Notes under the pieces: generated by a model | Seen by the model: only the letters and a program-made list of their open reading frames with translations | The model's database searches: none | What the model was told of the DNA's origin: nothing | Assembly (NCBI RefSeq): GCF_006717045.1 | Contig: NZ_VFPH01000001.1 | Span: 3,674,414-3,738,413, forward strand | DNA length: 64,000 nucleotides | Reading direction: 5' to 3' | From: Pseudonocardia cypriaca | GTDB lineage: Bacteria; Actinomycetota; Actinomycetes; Mycobacteriales; Pseudonocardiaceae | Position numbers and translations under genes: made by a program | In this document: positions 19,189-27,867 of the stretch, one piece after another | How the letters are laid out: every line of letters starts with the position of its first letter | Numbering within the stretch: position 1 is the stretch's first letter

Positions 19189-19987
19189 GGGGGCCTCCCG
19201 GCTCGTAGGGATCGGGCGCGACGGACCGGTTGTTCAGGTCCACCGACAGGAAGATGTCGTTCGCCACGGGGTGGCGCAGCTCCTCGGCGAGCTGGCCGAT
19301 GAGCCCGGCGGTACGCGCGAGCAGGGCGAACCCGCGCAGCAGCTCGAGCGGCAGGCCGAGGTCGGCGAGCGCCGCACCGCAGACGCCCGCACCGTTGAGC
19401 GGGAGCGTGCGGCCCAGCACCTCCGGGTGGACGCGGCCGATCGCGGCGAACAGCTGCAGGTGCGGCCCGAACAGGCCCTCCTCGCGGGCGATCTGCATCA
19501 ACCTCGGGGTGCGTGGGTCGCCGTTCTTGTGCACGTGGTGGCCGAGCCCCGGCACGAACCTCTTCGCGGCGCGCTGGTCCCGGACGGTCTGCAGCGCGAC
19601 CGCGTCCCAGCCGGCTTCGTCGGTGGGCAGCTCGTCGAGGCCGGTGAGCACGTCGTGCAGGAAGCGCCCGGTGTCCTCGGTGACCCCGAGGAACCGCGAC
19701 CCGCCGCCGAGCAGCCCGGCCGCGAGCGCGCCCTGCACGGAGTCCGGCGCCGACAGGTAGGTGAGCCGCGTGACGATCGCGGTCGGCGTGTAGCCGTGGT
19801 CGGCGAGCGCCGCGAGGACGGCCTCGAACACCCGCGCCTCGCCCTTCGTGGGGCGCCGCTGGGTGGCCAGCCAGAACGCGAGCTCGCCGAACCCGACGTT
19901 GCCCATGACGTCCTCGGCCAGGTCCTGGCCGAGGAGCGTGATCTTCGTCAGGCTGGACGCCCCCAGGGCGGTCCGGTACTCAGGCAT
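19181..19987 (-). CDS. Citrate synthase-family protein, citryl-CoA lyase-like
   Basis: A 268-aa protein matching the short citrate-synthase-fold family annotated as citryl-CoA lyase. Features include GELAFWLATQRRP, the segment SVQGALAAGLLGGGSRFLG, the active-site histidine region PGLGHHVHKNGDPRTPRL and the acid RHPVANDIFL. It would catalyse a retro-Claisen cleavage (or a condensation) of a citrate-like CoA thioester. Its ATG overlaps the CoA-transferase stop by eight bases and its stop overlaps ligB, so all three are coupled. Together they suggest CoA activation and cleavage of a branched tricarboxylate such as 4-carboxy-4-hydroxy-2-oxoadipate; this is inference. Confidence 0.82.
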   Translation of the reverse strand: MPEYRTALGASSLTKITLLGQDLAEDVMGNVGFGELAFWLATQRRPTKGEARVFEAVLAALADHGYTPTAIVTRLTYLSAPDSVQGALAAGLLGGGSRFLGVTEDTGRFLHDVLTGLDELPTDEAGWDAVALQTVRDQRAAKRFVPGLGHHVHKNGDPRTPRLMQIAREEGLFGPHLQLFAAIGRVHPEVLGRTLPLNGAGVCGAALADLGLPLELLRGFALLARTAGLIGQLAEELRHPVANDIFLSVDLNNRSVAPDPYEPGGPRG

Positions 19988-21149
19988 GCGTCTCATCCTG
20001 CGGAGTCGAGAGCCATTTGCGCAGCTCCGAGCCGTGCTCGTCCAGCTCGGGCGGGGGCAGGCGGTAGCCGGCCGGGGTGGCGGAGAACCGGATCGGGTGC
20101 CGGGTGGTGGGCATGGCCCGCTCCCCCTCCCCCGCCTGGACGACCGGGTCGAGCCCGAAGCGCTCCGCCATCGCGAAGCCGCCGTCGATCGTCTGGATCG
20201 GCCCGCACGGCACCCCCACGGCCACCAGCGCCTCGAACCACTCCACCGCGCCCCGCTGCGCCAGCCGCTCGACCAGCATCGGGCGCAGCTCCTCCCGGTT
20301 GGCTGTGCGGTCGACGTTGCGGGCGAACCGCGGGTCGTCGGCCACCTCCGCGATGCCGAGCACCTCGCACAGCTTGCGGAACTGCCGGTCGTTGGCCGCG
20401 GCGATGATGATGTCGTCGTCGGCCGTGGGCAGCGGCTCGTACGGGAACACGCTCGGGTGCGCGTTGCCCATCCGGAACGGCACCGTTCCCCCGGCCACGT
20501 AGGCCGAGCTGTGGTTGACCAGCCCGGTGAGCGCCGAGGAGAGCAGGTTGACCTCGACGAGCTGACCCTCGCCCGACCGGTCGCGGTGGCGCAGCGCGGC
20601 GAGGATGCCGATCAGCGCGTGGTTGCCGGCCATCACGTCGAACACCGAGATCCCGGCCCGGTACGGCGGGCCGTCGGGGTCTCCGGTGAGGCTCATCAGG
20701 CCCGACATCGCCTGGACCATCAGGTCGTAGCCGGGCACGTGGCTGCCCTTCCCGGCACCGAAACCGGTGATCGAGCTGTAGATCACGCCGGGGTTCGTGG
20801 CCCGCACCGCGTCGTAGTCGAGGCCGTACCGGGCGAGGCCGCCGGGCTTGAAGTTCTCGATCAGCACGTCGGCGCGCCGGGCCAGCTCCCTCGCCACCTC
20901 GGCGTCGGCCTCGTCGCGCAGGTCGAGCGCGATGGAGCGCTTCCCGCGGTTGATGCCGAGGTAGTAGGTGGAGACGCCGTCGTGCTCCGGCGGGATCCAC
21001 GTGCGCGTGTCGTCGCCCGCCGGGCCCTCGACCTTGATGACGTCGGCGCCCATGTCGGCCAGCAGCATCGTGGCGTACGGGCCGGCCAGGATGCGGGAGA
21101 AGTCCGCGACCAGGATCCCGGCCAGCGGTCCCGCCGCGTTCTCGGCCAT
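19980..21149 (-). CDS. CaiB/BaiF family (class III) CoA transferase
   Basis: A 389-aa family III CoA transferase that moves CoA between carboxylic acids. The start PLAGILVADFSRILAGPYATMLLADMGADVIKVE is the family signature, and the catalytic aspartate is in GYDLMVQAMSG. ATG at 21149 has a GGTGGG-rich ribosome site. It heads the minus-strand operon CoA transferase, lyase-like, ligB, ligA, oxidoreductase, and its upstream region holds ACGGAC/GTCCGT inverted repeats shared with the IclR and amidohydrolase promoters. A role in activating a ring-cleavage product or the starting acid is likely. Confidence 0.9.
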   Translation of the reverse strand: MAENAAGPLAGILVADFSRILAGPYATMLLADMGADVIKVEGPAGDDTRTWIPPEHDGVSTYYLGINRGKRSIALDLRDEADAEVARELARRADVLIENFKPGGLARYGLDYDAVRATNPGVIYSSITGFGAGKGSHVPGYDLMVQAMSGLMSLTGDPDGPPYRAGISVFDVMAGNHALIGILAALRHRDRSGEGQLVEVNLLSSALTGLVNHSSAYVAGGTVPFRMGNAHPSVFPYEPLPTADDDIIIAAANDRQFRKLCEVLGIAEVADDPRFARNVDRTANREELRPMLVERLAQRGAVEWFEALVAVGVPCGPIQTIDGGFAMAERFGLDPVVQAGEGERAMPTTRHPIRFSATPAGYRLPPPELDEHGSELRKWLSTPQDETHA

Positions 21150-21162
21150 CCACCCACCTTCC

Positions 21163-21195
21163 GTCCGTACAACGGACATGCGTCCGTCAACGGAT
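21163..21195. promoter_or_regulatory. Two adjacent GTCCGT/ACGGAY inverted repeats (IclR-type operators)
   Basis: GTCCGT-ACA-ACGGAC (21163-21177) is a perfect inverted repeat, followed at 21182-21195 by GTCCGT-CA-ACGGAT with one mismatch. The pair sits directly upstream of the CoA-transferase operon and downstream of the iclR stop. Related motifs at 22054-22070 and 22157-22168 make a shared regulon likely. Confidence 0.6.
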
Positions 21196-21227
21196 CCTTT
21201 CGCGGGGCGCGGGCGTCCGTCAACCCG

Positions 21228-22034
21228 TCAGGAGGCGTTGACCGCCACGTGCGGGACGGTGTCGAGGCGCGCGAAGTCGGCGCTGATCTCCCCCGCGGTC
21301 TGCAGCAGCAGCGGGAGGTGGTGTTCGAGGAGGCGCTCGACCGAGGTCTCCGCGGCGTGGCAGTTCACGTTGATGCCCGCGATCACCCGGCCCGAGCCGT
21401 CGCGCAGCGGTGCGGCGATCGACCGGATGCCCAGCGCGAGCTGCTCGTCGGTGAGCGCCCACCCGCGGGCCCGCACCTCGCGCAGCACGGCGTCGCGTTC
21501 GGAGCGGTCGGGCTGCCAGCGCGGGACGAGGCCCGAGCGCGTCGGTTCGGCGAGCACGCGGTCCAGCTCGTCCGGCGGCAGCGCGGCGAGCTGGACCTTG
21601 CCCAACGACGTCGGCAGGGCCGGGAACCGGGTGCCGATCTGCACGGCCAACGCCACGATCTTCGGGACGGCCACGCGGGCGACGTAGACGATGTCCGAGC
21701 CGTCGAGCTGGGCGATGGAGCAGGACTCGTTGGTGCGCGAGACGAGCCGCTCCAGATGCGGGCGCGCGACCTCCCACAGCCCCATCGACCGCACGTACGA
21801 CACCCCGAGCTCCAGCACGCGGGGCGTGAGCGAGTAACCCCGCTCCGCGGTGCGGACGTAGCCGAGCTCCTCGAGCGTCAGCAGGATCCGGCGGGCGGTC
21901 GGGCGGGCGAGGCCGGTGGCGGTTGCCACCTCGGCGAGCGTCATCGCGGGGCGCCCCGGACGGAAGGCGGTGATGACCTCCAGCCCGCGGGCCAGCGCCT
22001 CGATGAAGTCGGGACCGGTCCCTGCGCGTGGCAT
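21228..22034 (-). CDS. IclR family transcriptional regulator
   Basis: Regulator of 268 aa with an N-terminal winged helix-turn-helix (about 12-70; MTLAEVATATGLARPTARR) and a C-terminal effector-binding domain (GTRFPALPTSLGKVQLA, GIRSIAAPL, INVNCH) typical of IclR/PcaR-like proteins. This family usually senses an aromatic acid or its ring-cleavage product. It lies between the CoA-transferase/ligAB operon and the divergent amidohydrolase-MFS operon. GTCCGT/ACGGAC repeats upstream of all three transcription units suggest that it is local and autoregulated. Confidence 0.92.
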   Translation of the reverse strand: MPRAGTGPDFIEALARGLEVITAFRPGRPAMTLAEVATATGLARPTARRILLTLEELGYVRTAERGYSLTPRVLELGVSYVRSMGLWEVARPHLERLVSRTNESCSIAQLDGSDIVYVARVAVPKIVALAVQIGTRFPALPTSLGKVQLAALPPDELDRVLAEPTRSGLVPRWQPDRSERDAVLREVRARGWALTDEQLALGIRSIAAPLRDGSGRVIAGINVNCHAAETSVERLLEHHLPLLLQTAGEISADFARLDTVPHVAVNAS

Positions 22035-22053
22035 CGCACGAGCGTAACCGCCC

Positions 22054-22070
22054 TGTCCGCGAGACGGACA
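22054..22070. promoter_or_regulatory. TGTCCG-N5-CGGACA inverted repeat
   Basis: Perfect 6-bp arms with a five-base spacer lie 20 bases upstream of the iclR start, in its promoter. The arms share the GTCCG/CGGAC core with the repeats at 21163-21195 and 22157-22168. Confidence 0.55.
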
Positions 22071-22156
22071 GTCGCGGGACGGGGATGGTCGATCAGAGAG
22101 CGGATTGACACCGCGCCGGACCTGCACGAAGCTCCGCGTCCAAGGACGACCGGCAC

Positions 22157-22168
22157 ACGGACGTCCGT
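22157..22168. promoter_or_regulatory. ACGGACGTCCGT perfect palindrome upstream of the amidohydrolase
   Basis: A 12-bp perfect palindrome 20 bases before the amidohydrolase start, made of the same ACGGAC/GTCCGT arms with no spacer. It overlaps the expected transcription start region. Confidence 0.55.
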
Positions 22169-22188
22169 CCGCTGCAAAGGAGCACCTG

Positions 22189-23634
22189 GTGACGCACGAG
22201 CCCACTCCGGTCGTCCTGCGGGGCGGCACGGTCCTCACCGTCGACGCCGACCACCGGGTGCTCCCGGGCCACGACGTGCTGGTGACCGGCGGGACCATCG
22301 CCGAGATCGGCCCGGGGCTCGCGGTGCCCGAGGGCACCATCGAGATCGACGCCGGCGGCGGCATCGTCATGCCCGGGATGATCGACACCCACCGGCACAT
22401 GTGGCAGACCGCGATGCGCGGCTACGGCGCGGACTGGACGCTCACGCAGTACTTCGTCTGGTACTACCTCGAGTGGGGCAAGATCTTCCGGCCCGAGGAC
22501 GTGCACGCGGGGAACCTGCTGTCCGCGATCGAGGCGATCGACGCCGGCGTCACCACCACCGTGGACTGGTCGCACGGGCTGCAGACCCCCGAGCACGCCG
22601 ACGCAGCCGTCGACGCCCTGGCGGCCGTCCCCGGACGGTTCGTACTGGCCTACGGCAACCTCCAGGACGCGCCCGCGAACTGGACGGCCTCACCCGGCTT
22701 CCGCGACTTCGTGACCCGCCGCTTCCCGAACGGGCGCGGCGACGACATGCTCGGGTTCCAGCTCGCGTTCGACGTCCTCGGCGACCCGGCCTTCCCGGAG
22801 AAGCCCGCGTTCGAGGTGGCCCGCGAGCTGGGCGTGCCGGTCACCACCCACGCCGGGGTGTGGGGCGCCACCGGCGACGACGGCATCAGGCTCATGCACG
22901 AGAACGGCTTCATGACCCCCGAGACCGTCTACGTGCACTCCGCATCGCTGTCTCCCGACTCCTACCACCGCATCGCCGCGACCGGCGGCTCCGTCTCGGT
23001 GGCCACCGAGAGCGAGCAGAGCGCGGGCCAGGGCTACCCGCCCACGTGGGCGCTGCGGGCCTACGGCATCCCGGTGTCGCTGTCGATGGACACCTCGGTG
23101 TGGTGGAGCGCCGATCTCTTCTCGGCCATGCGGACCACGCTCGGCGCCGACCGCTCCCGCGAGCACCTGGAGGCGCACGCGAAGGGCGACACCGTCACCC
23201 ACTCCTCGCTGCGGGCCGCGCAGGTGGTGGAGTGGGCCACCCTCGGCGGCGCCCGCGCGCTCGGACGGGATGACCGGCTCGGCAGCGTCGAGGTCGGCAA
23301 GCTGGCCGACCTCGTGCTGCTCAAGAACGATCAGTCCCCGGTGATGTTCCCGCTGCTGCACCCGCACGGCCACGTCGCGTTCCAGGCCCAGCGCGCCGAC
23401 GTGCACACCGTCCTCGTGAACGGGCGCATCGTGAAGACCGACCACCGGCTCGTCGGGGTCGACCTCGCCGCGGCGCGGCACCAGGCGGAGCGCACCGTGG
23501 AGTACCTGCGGGCGCAGCTCGGCGAGGAGGCGTGGGAGCAGGGGATGCACCCGGACGTCCCGGCGAGCGGGGTCCTCGAGAACCCCTACATGTACTCCGA
23601 CTACCGCCGCACGGACGCGCAGGAGGTGCAGTGA
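22189..23634 (+). CDS. ATZ/TRZ-type amidohydrolase/deaminase
   Basis: A 481-aa metal-dependent hydrolase of the cytosine-deaminase/atrazine-chlorohydrolase branch. Metal ligands appear as DTHRHMW (HxH), THAGVWG (His), VHSASL (His) and SMDTSVWW (Asp); N- and C-terminal strands form the composite beta-domain (GGTVLTVDADHRVLPG; GRIVKTDHRLVG). It should hydrolyse a C-N or C-Cl bond of a ring compound. GTG at 22189 has AAGGAG eight bases upstream. It is co-transcribed with the MFS permease (GTGA overlap) and divergent from iclR, so it probably acts early in the pathway completed by the LigAB operon. Confidence 0.88.
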   Translation: MTHEPTPVVLRGGTVLTVDADHRVLPGHDVLVTGGTIAEIGPGLAVPEGTIEIDAGGGIVMPGMIDTHRHMWQTAMRGYGADWTLTQYFVWYYLEWGKIFRPEDVHAGNLLSAIEAIDAGVTTTVDWSHGLQTPEHADAAVDALAAVPGRFVLAYGNLQDAPANWTASPGFRDFVTRRFPNGRGDDMLGFQLAFDVLGDPAFPEKPAFEVARELGVPVTTHAGVWGATGDDGIRLMHENGFMTPETVYVHSASLSPDSYHRIAATGGSVSVATESEQSAGQGYPPTWALRAYGIPVSLSMDTSVWWSADLFSAMRTTLGADRSREHLEAHAKGDTVTHSSLRAAQVVEWATLGGARALGRDDRLGSVEVGKLADLVLLKNDQSPVMFPLLHPHGHVAFQAQRADVHTVLVNGRIVKTDHRLVGVDLAAARHQAERTVEYLRAQLGEEAWEQGMHPDVPASGVLENPYMYSDYRRTDAQEVQ

Positions 23635-24887
23635 TCCAGCGAGGAACGCAGCGGACCGCCCCGGCCGAGGCAGGTCGGACGGCGGTCATGCTCGGCTTCA
23701 CCGTCCTGTGCCTGTCGTACCTGCTCAACGCGATGGACCGGCAGGTGTTCTACCCGCTGGTGCCGGAGATCCGTGCGGAGTTCGGCTTCTCGCTCGACCA
23801 GGCGGGCCTGCTCGCCACGGGCTTCACGCTCGGCCTCGCCCTCACCGGGGTGCCGGCCGGGTACCTGCTCGACCGGATGTCCCGCAAGACGATCGTCGTG
23901 GTGAGCGTGGTCGTCTACTCGGCGGGCACGGTCGCCATCCCGCTCGCCGCCGGCTTCTTCGACATGGCCGTCTACCGGCTGATCTCCGGCGTGGGCGAAG
24001 GTGTGCAGGCCACCGCCATCTACGCGATCATCGGCGCCTACTACTTCCACCGCAGGGCACTCGCCGCCGGGTTCATCGGGGTCGCGTTCGGCCTCGGCGT
24101 GTTCCTCGGCCCGGTGATCGGGCAGGGCCTGGTCACCGCCTCGGGCACGTGGCGCACGCCGTTCTACGTGTTCGGCGTCGCCGGCCTGGTCATGGCGCTG
24201 ATCCTGCTGGTCGCGGTGCCGAAGGCGATGAGCGAGGCGCTGGCGGGTCGCTCCGACGCACCCGATGCGGCGGACTACGACCACGTGCCGGCCAACCCGT
24301 ACAACCGCAACTCGCTCGCCTTCGCGATCACCTCGGCGGTGTCGGGCCTGGTCTTCTACGGCTTCCTCGGCCTCTACCCGACCTTCCTGCGGGAGGCGCT
24401 CTCGTTCGCCCCCGGCCAGGCGGCGCTGGCCGCATCGCTCGTCGGGTTCGGCGCGATGATGGCGCTCCCGGTGGGGTGGCTCGCCGACCGCGTCGACCAG
24501 CGACTGCTCCTCGCGGTCGGCTTCGTGGGCACGGCCCTGTCCACGCTCCTCGCCTACACGGTGGCGACCGGCCCCGTCGCGCAGTACGTCCTCGCGTTCC
24601 TCGTCGGCACCTTCGCGAGCGGGGTCCTGTTCACCAACTGCACGACGGTGCTGCAGCGCTCGGTGCGGCCCGAGCACGTCGGGCGCGGGGCGGGGCTGTT
24701 CATCCTCACCTACTACGTCGCCGCGGCGGTGTCCGGGCTGGTCTTCGCCCGCCTGGTCGCCGGCATCGGCTGGCAGGGCGCGGGCCTGGTGCAGCTCACG
24801 CTGCTCCCCCTGCTGGGGCTCGCCGCGCTCGCGCTCGTCGACCCGCGACGCATGCTGCTGCCACCTGCGGTGCGCAAGGCGGCGTGA
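23631..24887 (+). CDS. MFS transporter
   Basis: Twelve-helix major facilitator permease of 418 aa. The loop 2-3 motif is GYLLDRMSRKT, helix 1 holds the D-R pair of aromatic-acid/sialic-type symporters (LNAMDRQVFYPLVPEI), and the central loop lies around residues 205-230. GTG at 23631 overlaps the amidohydrolase stop and has AGGAGG four bases upstream. Coupling to the amidohydrolase makes it the likely importer of that enzyme's substrate. Substrate unknown. Confidence 0.92.
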   Translation: MIQRGTQRTAPAEAGRTAVMLGFTVLCLSYLLNAMDRQVFYPLVPEIRAEFGFSLDQAGLLATGFTLGLALTGVPAGYLLDRMSRKTIVVVSVVVYSAGTVAIPLAAGFFDMAVYRLISGVGEGVQATAIYAIIGAYYFHRRALAAGFIGVAFGLGVFLGPVIGQGLVTASGTWRTPFYVFGVAGLVMALILLVAVPKAMSEALAGRSDAPDAADYDHVPANPYNRNSLAFAITSAVSGLVFYGFLGLYPTFLREALSFAPGQAALAASLVGFGAMMALPVGWLADRVDQRLLLAVGFVGTALSTLLAYTVATGPVAQYVLAFLVGTFASGVLFTNCTTVLQRSVRPEHVGRGAGLFILTYYVAAAVSGLVFARLVAGIGWQGAGLVQLTLLPLLGLAALALVDPRRMLLPPAVRKAA

Positions 24888-24890
24888 CCA

Positions 24891-25781
24891 TCAACCGCCC
24901 TGCAGGGCGAGGGCGAACACGCACCACCCGTCGGGCTCCTGCTTCATGAAGCCGGGCGCCCGGCGTTCCTGCCCGCCGACGGTGTGCCAGATCTGCACCG
25001 ACGCGTCCCCGTCGCCGAACGTGTCGACCGGGGCGTTCAGCCGCAGCTGCGCACCGTCGGCGATCGCCTTCTTCACGAACTCGTCCACCTCGCGCGCCGT
25101 GGAGCACATGTAGATCCGCGCGTCGGCCTGGTCGCCCGCGTTGACCGCGGCGATGAACGCCTGCGCTCGCCCGGTCGGGCTGGCCGGGTCGGCGTCCGGC
25201 GGCACCTCGCCGGACAGCTCACCGACCGGCGCGAACCCCATCACGCACACCACCCACGCGCCGTCCTCGTCGACCATCGTCAGCGCGCCCTTGCGGTCCG
25301 GCAGCTGCTGGCGAACCTCGGGTGGGGCGGACGCGAAGGAGACGGTGACGATCGCGACCTTCGCCCCGGCCATCTCGTCGTCGTAGCCCGGGTCGCTGGG
25401 TCGCAGGTCCCGCACCTCCTCGACGGCGAACACCGGGTCGACCGCCGCGACGGGCGCGTCGCTCCTCGGGTCGAAGGGTTCGATGTCGCGGTAGAGGGTC
25501 TCCTCGGCGAGCGTCATGTCGCCGTCCTCGGTCAGCGTGCGCCCGTCCCGGCACACCAGCTGGTCGACGAACTTCCGCACGTCGCGCCGGTTCAGCGCGT
25601 CGGTGACGCCGCGCGCTGTGCCCTCCGGGGTGGAGCGGTCGACGACGGCCGACGCAGTTCCCGCGATCTCCTGCCGCATCCAGCCCGGCCACACCAGCCC
25701 GGTGGCGAGCACCGCCGCGACCAGCCCGATCACGCCGGCAACCAGCAGCACCGGCACCCGACGACTCGGTCCCCCGCCCAT
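24891..25781 (-). CDS. Membrane-anchored hypothetical protein with two repeated extracytoplasmic domains
   Basis: A 296-aa protein with one N-terminal transmembrane helix (about 10-30) and an extracytoplasmic part. Two similar NTF2/lumazine-binding-like units can be seen: TPEGTARGVTDALNRRDVRKFVDQLVC and, 130 residues later, SPTGRAQAFIAAVNAGDQADARIYMC, each with a conserved cysteine. This layout is frequent in actinomycete envelope proteins of unknown function. It is convergent with the MFS gene (three bases between stops) and divergent from the ketopantoate-reductase-like gene. No function assigned. Confidence 0.8.
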   Translation of the reverse strand: MGGGPSRRVPVLLVAGVIGLVAAVLATGLVWPGWMRQEIAGTASAVVDRSTPEGTARGVTDALNRRDVRKFVDQLVCRDGRTLTEDGDMTLAEETLYRDIEPFDPRSDAPVAAVDPVFAVEEVRDLRPSDPGYDDEMAGAKVAIVTVSFASAPPEVRQQLPDRKGALTMVDEDGAWVVCVMGFAPVGELSGEVPPDADPASPTGRAQAFIAAVNAGDQADARIYMCSTAREVDEFVKKAIADGAQLRLNAPVDTFGDGDASVQIWHTVGGQERRAPGFMKQEPDGWCVFALALQGG

Positions 25782-25853
25782 GGGAGCAGTCTGGCGGGTG
25801 CCCGGCGGCGGGTCGCGGCCGGGCTCACACGTGGCAGGAGAAGGAGCGGGCGC

Positions 25854-26744
25854 ATGGCGGAGCGGGTCGGGATCCTCGGAGCGGGAGCGGTCGGCGGGAT
25901 GCTGGCGGTACTGCTCGCCGACGCCGGCCACGAGGTCACCGTGCTGGCCTCTGAGCGCACCAGCACCGCGATCAACGTCGGCGGGCTGGCGCTGCGCAGC
26001 CAGATGCTCGGCGACCGGGAGGCGCGGGTGCCGGCGCGCCCCTACCTCACGGCCCCGGTCGACGTCCTGTTCGTCGCGACGAAGGCCCCCGACCTGCTCG
26101 CCGCGCTGACCCGGGTGCCACCCGCGCTGCTCACCGACGCCGCCGTCGCGCCCCTGCTGAACGGCACCGACCACGTCGCGCTGCTGCGGGCCGCCCTGCC
26201 GCAGGCCGCGGTCGTGCCGATGACGGTGTCGGTGGAGGCCACGCGCACCGGACCCGGCGTGATCGAGCACGTCTCGCCGTTCGTCGAGTATGCGCTCGCG
26301 GAGGAACGCGAGCGCGCCCGCGTCGACCCGGAGGCCCTGCTGCGCACGGCGGGCCTCGACGTCGACGCGTCCGCGCCGGACGAGGCCACGCTGCTGTGGC
26401 GCAAGCTCTCGTTCCTCGCACCGCTGGCCCTGCTGACGACCCGCGCGCGGCAGCCGCTCGGCCCGGCCCGCGAGACCCACCCCGACCTCGTCGACGGGCT
26501 GATCACCGAGACCGCCGCCGCGGCCGCCACGGCCGGTGCCGACGTCGACCCGGCCGCCGTCGCGAAGAGGATCGCCGGCCTACCGGCGGGGATGCGCTCG
26601 TCCATGCTCAAGGACGCGCTCGCCGGCGCCACGCTGGAACTCGACGCCATCGCGGGCCCGATCCTGCGGGCGCTGCCCGACGGCGCCCCGGTCACCCGCG
26701 CGGTGGTCGCGGAGATCGCCGGGGCAGCCGACGGGCGGAACTAG
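25854..26744 (+). CDS. Ketopantoate reductase-like (ApbA/PanE family) oxidoreductase
   Basis: A 296-aa NADPH-dependent reductase family protein with an N-terminal Rossmann motif GAGAVGG (residues 9-15) and a C-terminal helical domain with the LWRKLSFLAPLALLTT segment that carries the catalytic lysine region of PanE. Many actinomycetes carry several ApbA-like paralogues acting on other 2-oxo acids, so pantothenate synthesis is not assured. ATG at 25854 has AAGGAG upstream. It is convergent with the Gfo/Idh/MocA gene, 16 bases between stops. Confidence 0.83.
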   Translation: MAERVGILGAGAVGGMLAVLLADAGHEVTVLASERTSTAINVGGLALRSQMLGDREARVPARPYLTAPVDVLFVATKAPDLLAALTRVPPALLTDAAVAPLLNGTDHVALLRAALPQAAVVPMTVSVEATRTGPGVIEHVSPFVEYALAEERERARVDPEALLRTAGLDVDASAPDEATLLWRKLSFLAPLALLTTRARQPLGPARETHPDLVDGLITETAAAAATAGADVDPAAVAKRIAGLPAGMRSSMLKDALAGATLELDAIAGPILRALPDGAPVTRAVVAEIAGAADGRN

Positions 26745-26760
26745 ATCGGCAGCACCACGG

Positions 26761-27867
26761 TCACCCGCGGGTGAGGTCCACCGGCCCGGAGACGGCGGCG
26801 GGGCGTTCGCAGGTGGTGGTGAGCTCCACCGACGCGTGCGTGTCGGCGGCCTGCTGCACGGACTCCATGATGTCCAGGACGTGCAGGCCGAGCTCGTCGC
26901 CCGCCCGGTGCGGGCGGCCATCGGCGATCGCGAGCGCCATGTCCGCCAGCCCGTAGCCGCGGCCCGAGTCGACGTAGCCGGCCGTGGCCCCGATGTCCAC
27001 CCAGCCGTCGTCGACCGCCGAGGCGGAGTACAGCTCGACCGGGCCTGCGAAGTGGTTCGGGTCGGGCACCGACAGCGAGCCTGCGGTGCCGTGCACCTCG
27101 ATGCGGGGCAGGCGGGCGGCCCAGATGTCGAAGCTCATGATCAGCGTGGACACCGCGCCGGAGGCGTGCTCGAGGATCCCCGTGATCGTGGAGTCGACGG
27201 TCACGTCGAACGACGCGCCCGCCTTCGGGCCCGAGCCGATGGTCCGGGTGGCCGACGGTCTCGTCGACGCGCCGACCACCCGCGTGACCGGGCCGAGGAG
27301 GTGCACCAGCGACGTCAGGTAGTACGGCCCCATGTCCAGCAGCGGCCCGCCGCCCGGCTGGTAGTAGAACTCCGGGTCGGGGTGCCAGCGCTCGTGCCCG
27401 GGGGTGGTCATGAACGCCGTGGCGGAGTGCGGGGTGCCGATCCGGCCCGCGTCCACCGCGGCCCGCGCGGTCTGCACGCCCGTGCCGAGCACCGTGTCCG
27501 GCGCGCAGCCCACCCGCAGGCCTGCGCCCGCCGCCGCCTTGACGACCTCGCGGCCCTCCGCCACCGAAGTGGCAAGCGGCTTCTCGACGTACACGTGCTT
27601 GCCCGCGGCGAGCGCGGACAGCGCGACGTCGGCGTGCGTGGCCGGCAGCGTGAGGACGAGCACGGCGTCGACGTCGTCGGCCGCCAGCAGACCGGGGAGG
27701 TCGACCACCCGGGCACCGTCGTGCTGCGCGGCGAGCGCATCGGCCCGCTCGTGCTGCAGGTCGCACACGGCGGTGACCTGCACCTGCGGCAGCCGACCGA
27801 GACTCGCCGAGTACTGCCCGGAGATGTTGCCGGCGCCGACGATCCCGACCCTCAGCGCGCCGCCCAC
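26761..27867 (-). CDS. Gfo/Idh/MocA family oxidoreductase (ThuB-like)
   Basis: NAD(P)-dependent sugar dehydrogenase family protein of 368 aa: Rossmann motif GIVGAGNISGQ at the start, catalytic lysine in YVEKPLATS, and the substrate-domain motif GGGPLLDMGPYYLTSLVHLLG. With ThuA and a sugar ABC importer it matches the ThuAB arrangement in which a disaccharide or glycoside is oxidised to its 3-keto form. GTG at 27867, with a GGGGG ribosome site, gives a 16-base overlap with thuA. Last gene of the operon. Confidence 0.87.
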   Translation of the reverse strand: MGGALRVGIVGAGNISGQYSASLGRLPQVQVTAVCDLQHERADALAAQHDGARVVDLPGLLAADDVDAVLVLTLPATHADVALSALAAGKHVYVEKPLATSVAEGREVVKAAAGAGLRVGCAPDTVLGTGVQTARAAVDAGRIGTPHSATAFMTTPGHERWHPDPEFYYQPGGGPLLDMGPYYLTSLVHLLGPVTRVVGASTRPSATRTIGSGPKAGASFDVTVDSTITGILEHASGAVSTLIMSFDIWAARLPRIEVHGTAGSLSVPDPNHFAGPVELYSASAVDDGWVDIGATAGYVDSGRGYGLADMALAIADGRPHRAGDELGLHVLDIMESVQQAADTHASVELTTTCERPAAVSGPVDLTRG

